64,000 nt of DNA from Clostridiales bacterium Firm_16 (lineage in GTDB: Bacteria; Bacillota; Clostridia; Saccharofermentanales; Saccharofermentanaceae), in the NCBI GenBank assembly GCA_001604185.1, contig LVAV01000054.1, forward strand, positions 180,630 to 244,629, in the 5' to 3' direction. Shown here piece by piece: positions 51,594-60,930 of this stretch. The notes beneath the pieces are model-generated. The model was given only the letters and a program-made list of their open reading frames with translations, did no database searches and was not told the DNA's origin. Numbering within the stretch: the first letter of the stretch is position 1; every line of letters starts with the position of its first letter. The translations under genes and the position numbers were made by a program.

Positions 51594-51860
51594 CAGGTTC
51601 CTGCCAGTTAACATCAAAATCGGAAAAACAAGATGTCCTTCATTGCCAGTTTTGGTCAGTTGCGTTTTCTCTCAAGGCGGCCTCCCGACGATGAAGTCGT
51701 TGGACAAATAGGCCGTAATATCAGTGGTTTGCAGCTTCATACGGGATAAATTGTAACACCACTCCACATAAGATATATCAGATAAGTTAGTCTTTTGGAT
51801 CAGTGAATACATTTTCTTGCAAATTATAAAAACGGAGTTTATACTACTTTAATAAACAAT
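51594..51860. other. putative attachment region of the second element
   Basis: No gene. AAAATCGGAAAAACAAG (51616-51632) matches the ICE right end at 39966. A frame coding for ...LPTMKSLDK ends at 51711; its core CCCGACGATGAAGTC is identical over 15 bases to 39841-39855. The element probably ends in this stretch. Confidence 0.5.
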
Positions 51861-51891
51861 GGCGTTTCAGCATTAGCTGAGCGCCTTTTTT
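51861..51891 (+). terminator. terminator before nadE
   Basis: GGCGTTTCAGC/GCTGAGCGCC with a 4-base loop and TTTTTT. It ends transcription from the left before the host gene. Confidence 0.75.
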
Positions 51892-51917
51892 CGTTAGAAT
51901 AACAGAAGGGATCAACA

Positions 51918-53861
51918 ATGAAAAATCATTTGATACAGGTTGCGGCAGCCGTGCCTGACCTTAAGGTTGCAGATGTAAAATATAATACGGAAAAAATCAC
52001 AGGGATGATAAGGGACCTTCCCGATTGCGGACTTATCGTATTTCCCGAGCTGTCCGTAACAGGATACACATGTGCGGACCTCTTTTTAAGTGAACTCCTA
52101 TTGCAGGGTGCAGTTTCGGCAATTATTGAAATAGCAAAAGAAACAGAAAATACTGGAAAAACGGTTATAGTGGGTCTTCCGGTAAGGTATGAAAACAGCC
52201 TCTATAACTGTGCCGCAATCCTTTCATGCGGAGGGGTAAAGGCTGTCATACCTAAGACTTATATTCCCAATTATTCGGAGTTTTATGATTGCAGATGGTT
52301 CGCATCGGGCAGGGATATAAAGGGGAAAACGATTTCACTAAACGGGACAGAAATACCTTTTGGCACGGATATACTTGCGAAAGATGCAGAGTCAGGAGCT
52401 GTTCTTGGGGTTGAGATATGCGAGGATCTGTGGATCCCCGATAAGCCGAGCACCCATGCAGCTTTAGCAGGTGCCAATATAATAGCCAACCTGTCCGCTT
52501 CGGATGAAGTTATAGGCAAGCAGGAATATCGCAGGCATCTTGTAAGCCAGCAGAGCGGAGCATGTTATTGTGCATATATTTATGCTTCATCCGGAACATA
52601 TGAGAGCAGTACGGATCTGGTGTTTTCGGGCCACAGCATAATAGCGCAGAACGGGAGCATTCTTTCCGAATCGATATTTCCGGAATATCCTCATGCAGAA
52701 AAAGCCATAGCTGATATCGGTACCATCATGCATAACAGGCAGCGCCAGAATTCCTTCGAAAATGACATATATGAAGCCTACAGGAAGATACCTGTAAGTA
52801 TCGGAACTCTTGGCCCGCTTAAGACCGACATAGGCGGAATGGCTGATATATTGAAACAGCATGACTATCCTGTTGCGAGAAATCCTTTTGTACCCGCGGA
52901 TGACGATACAAGAAATTCAAGATGCAAAAGGATATTGCAGATCCAGGCAAACGGGCTTGCCACAAGGGTACGTTCTACGGGTATAAAGAATCTTATTATA
53001 GGGATATCGGGAGGACTTGATTCTACGCTGGCCCTTATTGTATGTGCACAGGCCAAGAAGATAATCCCTGATATAAAGATCATTGCTTATACCATGCCAA
53101 GTCAGGGCAATACATCAAAGCTTACTTACGATAATGCAACCCGCCTTATGGAGCTTTTGGCGGATGAAATATATGAGGTTCCGATAGAGAAGGGTGTTAA
53201 GCTCCACCTTGAACAGCTGGGACATGAAAAGACATATCAGGGTGAGGGAGACGTCACCTATGAGAATGCCCAGGCAAGAATGCGGACCTATATCCTTATG
53301 GATGCGGCAAATATGAAAAACGGTCTGGTGGTAGGAACCGGTGACCTGTCGGAGCTGGCACTTGGCTGGTGTACTTATAACGGAGATCATATGTCCATGT
53401 ACGCGGTCAATTCATCCGTTCCCAAAACCCTTGTTAAATATTTATGCAGTACATATGCGGAAATGTGCGGAAATAAGGAATTAAGGGAAGTGCTTCTTGC
53501 AATATGTGATACTCCGATAACTCCGGAGCTGACACCGAGTGATGACGGAAAGATTGCTCAGGAGACAGAGGAAAAGATCGGTAAATACGATCTTAATGAT
53601 TTCTTTATGTACTATACATTAAGAAACGGATTTGAACCGTCAAGGTCTGTTTCATATGCCATGAAGGCATATCCGGAACTAAAGGAGCAGGAGGTAAAAG
53701 ATGCCGCAAGGAACTTCTTCAGGCGGTTCTTCTCACAGCAGTTTAAGCGAAGCTGTTTACCCGACGGCCCCAAAGTTGGCTCGGTATCTTTATCGCCGCG
53801 CGGTGACTGGCGTATGCCAAGTGATGCATCTGCCGATCTGTGGCTTAAGGATTTGGGATAG
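51918..53861 (+). CDS. nadE: glutamine-dependent NAD+ synthetase
   Basis: A 647-residue two-domain enzyme that makes NAD+ from deamido-NAD+, ATP and glutamine in the cytoplasm. The N-terminal nitrilase/amidase domain has the catalytic Glu, Lys and Cys in FPELSVTGY, PKTYIPNY and GVEICEDLW. The C-terminal synthetase has the ATP loop GISGGLDSTLAL near 364 and GTGDLSELALGWCTYNGD near 475. Length is typical. It stands alone with its own terminator upstream and looks like a host gene between element relics. Confidence 0.95.
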   Translation: MKNHLIQVAAAVPDLKVADVKYNTEKITGMIRDLPDCGLIVFPELSVTGYTCADLFLSELLLQGAVSAIIEIAKETENTGKTVIVGLPVRYENSLYNCAAILSCGGVKAVIPKTYIPNYSEFYDCRWFASGRDIKGKTISLNGTEIPFGTDILAKDAESGAVLGVEICEDLWIPDKPSTHAALAGANIIANLSASDEVIGKQEYRRHLVSQQSGACYCAYIYASSGTYESSTDLVFSGHSIIAQNGSILSESIFPEYPHAEKAIADIGTIMHNRQRQNSFENDIYEAYRKIPVSIGTLGPLKTDIGGMADILKQHDYPVARNPFVPADDDTRNSRCKRILQIQANGLATRVRSTGIKNLIIGISGGLDSTLALIVCAQAKKIIPDIKIIAYTMPSQGNTSKLTYDNATRLMELLADEIYEVPIEKGVKLHLEQLGHEKTYQGEGDVTYENAQARMRTYILMDAANMKNGLVVGTGDLSELALGWCTYNGDHMSMYAVNSSVPKTLVKYLCSTYAEMCGNKELREVLLAICDTPITPELTPSDDGKIAQETEEKIGKYDLNDFFMYYTLRNGFEPSRSVSYAMKAYPELKEQEVKDAARNFFRRFFSQQFKRSCLPDGPKVGSVSLSPRGDWRMPSDASADLWLKDLG

Positions 53862-54283
53862 GATCAAATAATCTTTGAGGGAGAAGTGCCTATGAGAACA
53901 ATGGATACAAATGACTGGATGCTGTTGAACAGATTATATACAAGATATCCCAAATGACAACAATTTTGCAGCAAATACACTTAATTCTCGAAGATTATCA
54001 AGCCATAACGACTTGAGCAAATCCTCTGAATAAAGGGAGTTAAATGATGTTAAAGGTTATCAGGAAAATCGTATCTAGTTTCCCTACCATGAAAAGTTTA
54101 GACAAGTAATCGCCTATTTTCAGTGGTTTTCGGCATTTTTTGTTTGCGACATTGAGACAGATTTGAGACACGAGCAAGAAGATTTATAACCAGAAATAAA
54201 GAGAACACGCTAAAGCGACTAGGTAGAATCAGCCTAGTCGCTTTTCTAATCTTCGCCCCTCATTTACGACCAATTTTTTGTTG
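53862..54283. other. gene-free stretch with integration relic
   Basis: A short frame (54044-54109) codes for MMLKVIRKIVSSFPTMKSLD and K before a stop, the third PTMKSLDK tail. GCGACA and GAGACA boxes follow (54148-54178), resembling the integrase arm repeats. A terminator, AAGCGACTAGG/CCTAGTCGCTTTT, lies at 54213-54245. This may be the right scar of an older element. Confidence 0.4.
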
Positions 54284-54330
54284 TATAATTATTTTAAATG
54301 GGGGTAACCCTTGGTATAGAAAATAATCAG
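54284..54330 (+). promoter_or_regulatory. promoter and repeated leader of the phosphatase gene
   Basis: TATAAT at 54284 followed after 11 bases by GGGG-TAA-CCCTTGGTATAGA-AATAATCAG (54301-54330). It matches the leader at 2523-2553 in 27 of 31 positions with the same distance from the -10 box. Confidence 0.55.
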
Positions 54331-54346
54331 TTTTACTAATCAGGAA

Positions 54347-54925
54347 ATGAAAGCAGACTTTATGAGCTCCTTATTGGATTCAACTCTTAACACAAGAGCT
54401 TTGCCCATTGGTTCGATGCGGTATATAAGAAGTGACTATCCGGGTAATCTGTCTAATCCTGAAGTGAAATGGCTTCTCGAAAACAATATTACGACCATTG
54501 TGGATCTGCGTGAAGAAAAAGAATACCTTGCCAAACCGTGCAGACTTGAAAATGAAGAAACGTTTATCTATTATCATCTGCCGGTTACTGGCGGAGGAGA
54601 TACTCCCGAGTCTCCTGAAGCAGTGACTAAGACTTATCTCGGTATGCTTGACGATCAGATGGATAAGATCATTGATACCATAATGAATGCGAAAAGTAAC
54701 GTTATGTATTTCTGTGGGGCAGGGAAGGACCGTACGGGAGTCGTATCGGCGATCATTCTTAAGAAACTCGGGTACAGTGATCAGGTTATCGTAGACGATT
54801 ACATGGAAACCAAAGATAACCTGATGGGATTCCTTACTTCGTATGTTAAGGAACATCCGGAAGTGGATATAAATATCTTAATTCCTAATGAGAAGAATAT
54901 AAAAAAAGTCTTGGATGCTCTTTAA
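54347..54925 (+). CDS. tyrosine/serine-type protein phosphatase
   Basis: A 192-residue phosphatase. The P-loop FCGAGKDRTGV near residue 122-131 is the CX5R signature with GKDRTG as in the bacterial LipA/Siw14-like tyrosine phosphatases. LREEKEYLAKPCR is the family's upstream conserved part. Substrate unknown; phosphoprotein or phosphoinositide are both possible. The start at 54347 is weakly supported; ATG 54362 is an alternative. Confidence 0.85.
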   Translation: MKADFMSSLLDSTLNTRALPIGSMRYIRSDYPGNLSNPEVKWLLENNITTIVDLREEKEYLAKPCRLENEETFIYYHLPVTGGGDTPESPEAVTKTYLGMLDDQMDKIIDTIMNAKSNVMYFCGAGKDRTGVVSAIILKKLGYSDQVIVDDYMETKDNLMGFLTSYVKEHPEVDINILIPNEKNIKKVLDAL

Positions 54926-54954
54926 GAACTGCATCGCTGTTTGAGTGATATTTC

Positions 54955-55009
54955 TTGACATATGCAGTATCCTGCATATATACTGTTTGGGAAATAGGCA
55001 GTATGCTGC
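54955..55009 (+). promoter_or_regulatory. marR promoter with two operators
   Basis: TTGACA at 54955 and TATACT at 54979. ATGCAG-TATC-CTGCAT at 54962-54977 lies between them and GCAG-TATG-CTGC at 54998-55009 lies downstream. Both are the same palindrome, so a regulator, probably the MarR protein itself, can block the promoter. Confidence 0.75.
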
Positions 55010-55025
55010 ATAATGCGGAGGAATA

Positions 55026-55493
55026 ATGGAACATTACAATTCACCTGAATTTACATCGCTTGTTGAAATATCGAGACTTGCCAATACTTTGCAAACAGTA
55101 ATGGACATGGGGATGAGTGACATCACTTCCAGACAGTGGCTCCCGCTCATGATTCTTGGAAGGTGTGAGGAGGCTCCCAATCTGAATCAGCTTGCTGAAA
55201 AGTGCGGCATCACAAGACAGAGCGCAAAGCAGCTTGTAGATAAGCTTGTGGAGAAGGACCTTGTCCGTCTGGAAAAAGATGAAAACGACAGACGTAACTG
55301 TCTTGTGATCATAACAAAGAAGGGCCGCAGTTGGGGTAAGAACAATCTTGAGAAAAATGTAATGTTTGTTCAGGAACTATATTCAGGGATATCAGAAAAG
55401 GATATAAAAGCCTTTGCAAAAGTTCAACAGGAGCTTCTGGCGAAACTCGAAATGATCAAGTCTGGTATGACGGAAGAGGCTGTAAATGAATAA
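55026..55493 (+). CDS. MarR-family regulator
   Basis: A 155-residue winged-helix regulator: LNQLAEKCGITRQSAKQLVDKLVEKDLV, then RLEKDENDRRNCLVIIT as the wing. It is preceded by its own double operator and overlaps the next gene by 8 bases, so it controls the membrane protein and hydrolase that follow. Confidence 0.9.
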   Translation: MEHYNSPEFTSLVEISRLANTLQTVMDMGMSDITSRQWLPLMILGRCEEAPNLNQLAEKCGITRQSAKQLVDKLVEKDLVRLEKDENDRRNCLVIITKKGRSWGKNNLEKNVMFVQELYSGISEKDIKAFAKVQQELLAKLEMIKSGMTEEAVNE

Positions 55494-56385
55494 AAGCTCA
55501 ACAATGATAAAAGACAGATTCGATTGGGGAATAATACCGAGATTGATACTGTTTGTAATACTACCGAATATCGTAAACACACCACTCCGTATCTTCGTTG
55601 AGGCGGTGATCGAAGGTAAGAAAGAAGCACCGGCTTTCGTCACGGGCCCCTTTCTTATTTACGGGGTCTGTGCAGAACTGGTCGTAGGATTCGGATACAT
55701 TATCCTCGGCTATAAGCTTCCTGTTAAAAACCGGGTCTTACGTGGCTTTATGTACATAATGCTGATACTTGCAAGCAGCTATCTTCCGAATATCCTTGCG
55801 ATGTTGGGCGGTGACGGAAAGATAATCGAAGAGTCACTTACCGTTGGGATAGTGGTTGTAGATGTCATCTCGTATGCATTGAAGGGATTTGTTCTAGGAT
55901 TCCTTATGAGGAATTACGATGTCAGAAATAACGCTCCGCCGCTTGCAATATCAAACTCTTTCATGATACTGGCAAGTTTGATCAACGGAATGGTCTTTGC
56001 GATCCTGAATATTCTTACGGATGCTGTTGCCGGAATGACAGATAAAACATGGCGCCTTAGCTGCATATTAGGTGTCTCACCGGCGCAGGAAACCACGTTC
56101 TATACAGTTTTTAATTCGTTTATGTTCCTGGCCGGTGTTCTTCTGACAATATGGTACAGATATTGTTTGCCTGAGAAAGCAGGCGTTGCAGGCAGGATTA
56201 CATTCGCTCTAAAACTGTCCGCGATAGTGTGGCTTCCAAACGTACTCATAATGGCATTCTTCGGTACATCATTCATAAAGACTTTTGCGTATGGAATTGC
56301 CTATGTGATAATGATCATAATATGCACGTTTTTATATGGGTTGGGCAAGAGGAGTAATAGAAGTGAGTTATTTCAGATACAGTGA
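55486..56385 (+). CDS. polytopic membrane protein, unknown
   Basis: A 299-residue protein with about seven or eight hydrophobic helices, for example LILFVILPNIVNTPL, ELVVGFGYIILGY, and IAYVIMIIICTFLYGL. It overlaps marR and the following hydrolase gene. No transporter signature is clear. Regulation by MarR suggests a role in coping with a small molecule. Confidence 0.55.
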   Translation: MNKSSTMIKDRFDWGIIPRLILFVILPNIVNTPLRIFVEAVIEGKKEAPAFVTGPFLIYGVCAELVVGFGYIILGYKLPVKNRVLRGFMYIMLILASSYLPNILAMLGGDGKIIEESLTVGIVVVDVISYALKGFVLGFLMRNYDVRNNAPPLAISNSFMILASLINGMVFAILNILTDAVAGMTDKTWRLSCILGVSPAQETTFYTVFNSFMFLAGVLLTIWYRYCLPEKAGVAGRITFALKLSAIVWLPNVLIMAFFGTSFIKTFAYGIAYVIMIIICTFLYGLGKRSNRSELFQIQ

Positions 56386-57121
56386 CAGACAAGTATATTA
56401 CGAAGAGTCAGGTGAAGATATACCGCTTATTCTTTTGCACGGCAACACTTCATGCGGAAAGATGTTTGATCCTATAGTTCCTGCATTAGCCGGGAAATAC
56501 AGGGTAATCGTGCCTGACTTTCTCGGAAACGGCCGTTCTGACCGTTTGGATAAATGGCCTTCCGATCTGTGGTTTGACTGGGCAAAACAGGTTAAGGTTC
56601 TGTGTGATCAGCTTGATCTGCAGAAAGTGAAGATCATCGGCAGCAGCGGTGGTGCGTTGGCAGCGATCAATGCAGCACTTGAATACCCCGAATTGGTTGA
56701 ATCTATTATTGCCGACAGTTTTGAAGGGCTTAAGGCTGATCCCGAAATCACGGAACAGATCCGTAATGGACGCGCTCAGGCAAAGACTTATGGCGGCTTT
56801 ATAGAGTACCTTAAGACACTTCACGGTGATGACTGGGAACAGGTTTTTGATTCAGATACGGATGCTGTGTTAAGGCACGCTGAACAGATTGGAGATTTCT
56901 TTCACAAGCCTATAGATGAGCTGAATGTTCCGATGCTTCTGACGGGAAGCCTTGAGGATGATATGTTCCCGAAGGGGCATTGCAAGGTTCTGTTTGATGA
57001 GATACGTGTGAAGACTGATATGGCAGAAGTCCATGTTTTTGAGCATGGCGGACATCCTGCAATGCTGAGTAATATGGATGAGTTTATCGGGCTTTGCGGG
57101 CAATTCTTTAGCAAGACCTGA
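56363..57121 (+). CDS. alpha/beta hydrolase
   Basis: A 252-residue enzyme starting with GTG at 56363 after GAGGAG. ILLHGNTSCGKMFDPI (oxyanion), GSSGGALAAI as the nucleophile elbow (serine near residue 95), GSLEDDMFP as the acid, and EHGGHPAML as the histidine. It overlaps the membrane protein gene by 23 bases. Substrate unknown. Confidence 0.85.
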   Translation: MSYFRYSDRQVYYEESGEDIPLILLHGNTSCGKMFDPIVPALAGKYRVIVPDFLGNGRSDRLDKWPSDLWFDWAKQVKVLCDQLDLQKVKIIGSSGGALAAINAALEYPELVESIIADSFEGLKADPEITEQIRNGRAQAKTYGGFIEYLKTLHGDDWEQVFDSDTDAVLRHAEQIGDFFHKPIDELNVPMLLTGSLEDDMFPKGHCKVLFDEIRVKTDMAEVHVFEHGGHPAMLSNMDEFIGLCGQFFSKT

Positions 57122-57167
57122 TTATTCAAGTAATTTAATTATGCTGATCCGGTAAAAAAGCTATAAT

Positions 57168-57382
57168 TAACTGTAATACTGCTTTGAGAACGATATTGAT
57201 CTTAATGCTGTTCTTGAAGATGGAAAGTCTGCTTTCGAGAAATATGCTGCCGCAAAAGATATAGTGTGTTGGATCATTTAATCAATAGTTTTGTGGACTG
57301 AATCGTTGTTTTCCGCCAAGTTAGTCCACTAAAATGATCAAAATAGTGGACCAAATTCCTTAAAACCGATGAGTTAGTCCAC
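57168..57382 (+). pseudogene. gene fragment followed by inverted GTGGAC repeats
   Basis: A frame ending at 57281 codes for FENDIDLNAVLEDGKSAFEK and a short tail with no start, so it is a remnant of an unknown gene. After it, GTGGAC or GTCCAC boxes occur at 57293, 57323, 57345 and 57376 in both orientations, for example TAGTCCACTAAAATGATC and AATAGTGGAC. They resemble terminal repeats of an insertion sequence; no transposase is present. Confidence 0.35.
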
Positions 57383-57394
57383 TGCTCAATATGG

Positions 57395-57826
57395 TTATCT
57401 GATGATGAATCCATTCATCACTGACATGCCAAGACTTATGACACTTATAAGTATTCCAATTGAAGTGATTATTAATCCGCCGAGGATCTTCATATTTCCC
57501 TTCTGTTGTATCGATGTGATGAGGCCGGTTATTGCCATCGACAGACCAGGAACAAATCCGACTCCGACGATAACGAAGTCGCTCATATTAAGTTCAATGA
57601 TCATTGTTAGCACAAACAGTACAACCCAATATACGGCAGCTGCAATTACGGCGGCAGTGTATCTCTTTTTGCTGATTCCAATAATCATTAGTGTGATTAC
57701 GCCAAGAATCAGGACAGCCTCGTTGATGATTTCAATTACGTTAGTTCCGTATGGAATACCGTTTAGCAAAAGTCCGCTTATTATAGACAAAACTCCGAGT
57801 ATAATCCCCTGCTTATAAGTATTCAT
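57395..57826 (-). CDS. small membrane protein with four helices
   Basis: A 143-residue protein with four hydrophobic helices: GIILGVLSIISGLLL, EAVLILGVITLMIIGI, YTAAVIAAAVYWVVLFVLTMII, and the last from about 110 to 140. It has a DUF4190/DUF6142-like feel, but I cannot assign a family. It stands alone on the minus strand. Confidence 0.55.
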   Translation of the reverse strand: MNTYKQGIILGVLSIISGLLLNGIPYGTNVIEIINEAVLILGVITLMIIGISKKRYTAAVIAAAVYWVVLFVLTMIIELNMSDFVIVGVGFVPGLSMAITGLITSIQQKGNMKILGGLIITSIGILISVISLGMSVMNGFIIR

Positions 57827-57897
57827 ACATTAACACATCATTAGCTTGAATGATAATGAAGAGAAGATTTAAAAATCCTTAGATATCTCCCTTATAA

Positions 57898-58716
57898 TTA
57901 AACCTCAATCACCATACCGGTCCGGAACTGCTCTACCTTATCCCCAAGAACCTCTTTCAAGATACCTAAAGCCTTGTTCTTCGTGCAGTGCCCCGTCGCG
58001 ATATATTCGAGTCCTGAATCCTTAAACACACGTGCGACTTCGCGTACTTCACTCTCAGGTCTGTCCCACAGGTGAAGACCACCGAGGTAGCCGTAGATCT
58101 TCTTACCGGGGAACGCCTCCTGCACCTCAGCGATGATGGCCTCAGGTCCGCTGTGCGAACACGAATTAAAGATAAGAAGTCCCTTGTCAGAATCAACCAC
58201 CAAACTCTGCTCATGACAGAACCCGTCAGACTTAAATCCGCCAGCAGTCTTCCTTAACATATGAGCCTTATTCTCGGGCTCCGGGTAACCTCCCGCGCGG
58301 TGCGGAACTATATACACACCATCAGTAATCTCATACACACCCGACACCTTAACAATGCGATCCGCATAATCGCTCATCATGGTCTTTGGAATACCCGTGT
58401 AGAATCTTACGAACAGTATCTTACCGTAGCAGTCGGGGGCGGTATTCTCGCTGACATAGAACATGGCCTTTTTGTTATGCTCAAAGAACGCAGGGATACC
58501 GTTCGCGTGATCGCAGTGCGCGTGACTCAAAACACCGTAATCAACATCAGCGATATCAAACCCAAGCTTCTCATAATTCTTGAGAAACAACGCAGATGCA
58601 CCGGCATCAAGAAGGATCTTCTTATCACCGTATTCAATCATCAACGAAAGTCCCCACTCGCCCTTCAAACCATTGGCAGCGATGTTATCTATACCTACAG
58701 TAATCTTCGTTCTCAT
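57898..58716 (-). CDS. MBL-fold metallo-hydrolase
   Basis: A 272-residue metallo-beta-lactamase-fold protein. SHAHCDHANG is the HxHxDH metal site (positions near 64-69), with CSHSG and ATGHCT as later metal histidines. The layout is that of the dihydropteridine-type (FwdA-like/aminobenzene phosphate synthase-related) MBL enzymes. It overlaps the preceding methyltransferase-transglutaminase gene by ATGA on the minus strand, so the two are coupled. Substrate unknown. Confidence 0.85.
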   Translation of the reverse strand: MRTKITVGIDNIAANGLKGEWGLSLMIEYGDKKILLDAGASALFLKNYEKLGFDIADVDYGVLSHAHCDHANGIPAFFEHNKKAMFYVSENTAPDCYGKILFVRFYTGIPKTMMSDYADRIVKVSGVYEITDGVYIVPHRAGGYPEPENKAHMLRKTAGGFKSDGFCHEQSLVVDSDKGLLIFNSCSHSGPEAIIAEVQEAFPGKKIYGYLGGLHLWDRPESEVREVARVFKDSGLEYIATGHCTKNKALGILKEVLGDKVEQFRTGMVIEV

Positions 58717-60029
58717 CCTCTTATCTTCCTCACATTATGGTTCATCAGATGCCTTCCCAAATGCCTGTAAATAAAACCCTTCACAGCGTCCGTCTCCTGG
58801 TGATGCTCAAGAAGCATCTCGTCAGGATTGTTATAGACACCGAAGTCCTGATTAATTCCTTCTATCTGAATGTACGTATCATTGCCGTTCCAGTCAATAA
58901 CAGGCGCACGGAAATCCTTAACACCTACACCATACTCGCAGAACGAACCCGTGCACTCAGGAAACTTTTTCTGCAGGGAAGTAAGGTACACGTTATCCAG
59001 GATCAGCCCTTCGAGGTTATACCACTTACCCTCATAAAGAACCTCAACCCAGCTGTGGAAGATGTTGTCGGGAGCTTTTCGATATACGAAGCCTGTCATG
59101 GCACCGTGCTGCATCTTCTTGTCTATAGCGAAGGCGTGAACTCGGCACGGAATCCCGCACGCACGAAGAAGCGCCATGAACAGCGTTCCCTTCGTGTTGC
59201 ACTGTCCGTATCCGTCCTTAAGCACGAGACTTGCGGGCAGCGAATCATCGAGATTGTAGCCGAACAGGATGTCGTCCCTTACGAAGTTGTAGATGGCACC
59301 GATACGCTCGAACTCAGGTAAGCGATTCCAGCCCTTGTTAAGCACCAGCTCCTGCAGGGAAGCGTCGGCATAATCCACCATCTGCGTCGCCTCAAGGTAA
59401 GGCTCAGCCTCGCCCTTACTAAGCACCATCACACGTGAGTAATCGCAGTGCACGTACTCCTCCACACGAAGCCCGAACGCAGCGAAAAACTTATACATGT
59501 CTTGCTTTATAAAGCTTCTGTAAGGCTTAGGTTCGAGCAGGGCGACCGGCGCGAAAAGCGCACGCCTTAAACTCTTCTCCGGCTTTTCCCACTCCGTTAC
59601 TATTATTCTCCCGTTATCTTTAAGAACGCGTTTCGCTTCAAGTATGAGTCTTCCTGCGAGGTCCTCGTCGAGCTCGTGAAGTACGAGCGATATCAGGACA
59701 GTATCAAAGGAGGCAGCCTTGAACTCAAGTGCAGTAGCATCCATCTGCTTTAAAGAGACGTTAGGGAGGAGGGCCTTCTTTACCTTGGCCTTGCCGACCT
59801 CGAGCATCTTGTCTGAAAGGTCGATGCCGGTGATTTCTGTGGACGGTTTTGCTTTGGCGATATTGATGGCATTAGTTGCAGTTCCTGTGCAAAGATCAAG
59901 CACATGATCTTCGTCGCCGATTCTCTCGAGAACGGCTTTGCGGGGGCTGTGTTCCTTATTCCTAAAGTAAGTTATGTCGAGAAGATCGTATACCCTAGAG
60001 ATTGCCTGATATAAAGCTATGGAACTCAC
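58713..60029 (-). CDS. SAM methyltransferase fused to transglutaminase-like domain
   Basis: A 438-residue protein. Residues 1-190 are a class I methyltransferase: VLDLCTGTATNAINIA (motif I), GIDLSDKMLEV, and FDTVLISLVLHEL. The C-terminal half is a transglutaminase-like fold: GYGQCNTKGTLFMALLRACG (Cys), FHSWVEVLYEGKWYNLEG (His) and a downstream aspartate. The two activities in one chain are unusual. It is co-transcribed with the MBL gene. Substrate unknown. Confidence 0.75.
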   Translation of the reverse strand: MSSIALYQAISRVYDLLDITYFRNKEHSPRKAVLERIGDEDHVLDLCTGTATNAINIAKAKPSTEITGIDLSDKMLEVGKAKVKKALLPNVSLKQMDATALEFKAASFDTVLISLVLHELDEDLAGRLILEAKRVLKDNGRIIVTEWEKPEKSLRRALFAPVALLEPKPYRSFIKQDMYKFFAAFGLRVEEYVHCDYSRVMVLSKGEAEPYLEATQMVDYADASLQELVLNKGWNRLPEFERIGAIYNFVRDDILFGYNLDDSLPASLVLKDGYGQCNTKGTLFMALLRACGIPCRVHAFAIDKKMQHGAMTGFVYRKAPDNIFHSWVEVLYEGKWYNLEGLILDNVYLTSLQKKFPECTGSFCEYGVGVKDFRAPVIDWNGNDTYIQIEGINQDFGVYNNPDEMLLEHHQETDAVKGFIYRHLGRHLMNHNVRKIRG

Positions 60030-60059
60030 GACTAGTCCTCCTTATATATGAACATACGA

Positions 60060-60404
60060 TCAAGTGTTTATATGTATTATAGGAGGAAGGATTTCTGATG
60101 TCAACATAGAAACAATTTTAGCACTCATTACACATTCGCCCAATATATCACAGATTGTTCTGGGGGCACAGAAATCTATAGCTTGATCTGAAAACTGCAG
60201 CTCTCTGCTATCAACGAACTGACCCAAGGATTTCACCTTATGCCCCCTACGAACTTCATAGTTTTGAAAATCCGCAAAAGTAATCGTGCTGGTCATTATA
60301 TTTGCCGTTCCAAAAAACCATCCTAACATAGGATCATGTCCTAATGTAGCCACGTGATGATTCTTCGCATAGATATTGTTATACAAGCCATTTTTATTTC
60401 GCAT
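60060..60404 (-). pseudogene. fragment with HDPMLGWFFGTANI motif
   Basis: 114 codons containing LGHDPMLGWFFGTANIMT, a conserved word of larger membrane-associated proteins that read HDPVLGW.FGT.NI. No good ribosome site or membrane helices are visible around it, so it is most likely a piece of a larger broken gene. Confidence 0.4.
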
Positions 60405-60422
60405 ATTCAGATTTGCGATCTC

Positions 60423-60908
60423 TCACATTATCTTTGTAAATATAAACGACAGAAGTGCCGCCATTGCCGGATACATTATCAGGGATGACACCCATTTCGT
60501 GATCAATGCATTCTTGGGTATATAAGGCATCAGATCCTCGGTTCCCGGAATTATCCATGCTTTTGTGTGACCGACCCAGTACCAATCGATGAAGAAGCGG
60601 TCAAACAGATTACAGATCATAAAGGCAATCAGAAGATGAATAAAACCTTCCATAAATCCTGAAGGATCATTCAGACAGAATTCAATGATCGGACATACTA
60701 TCATCAGCATAACAAAGAACGGGATCCCTGACACAGTCTGATTCCTTTTTATTTGTTTTTCAGTTATGAGTCCGATCTCTATAACTCTTTTCCATACATC
60801 CTGCTCGTAGTAATGAACTCCGCCCACAGGACCGTTCTTGATACTCATCACACAGATCATAAGCAGCGTAAAACTAAGTATGATACCTTCCATAACCGCT
60901 AATAACAT
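60423..60908 (-). CDS. membrane protein, unknown
   Basis: A 161-residue protein with helices at about 5-22, 62-80, 88-108 and 138-158 and a VGHTKAWIIPGTEDL loop. GGAGATAGAG precedes the start at 60908. It lies 22 bases after the tetR gene stop and is probably its co-transcribed target. Confidence 0.6.
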   Translation of the reverse strand: MLLAVMEGIILSFTLLMICVMSIKNGPVGGVHYYEQDVWKRVIEIGLITEKQIKRNQTVSGIPFFVMLMIVCPIIEFCLNDPSGFMEGFIHLLIAFMICNLFDRFFIDWYWVGHTKAWIIPGTEDLMPYIPKNALITKWVSSLIMYPAMAALLSFIFTKIM

Positions 60909-60930
60909 ATCTCTATCTCCTCTCTGTTCA

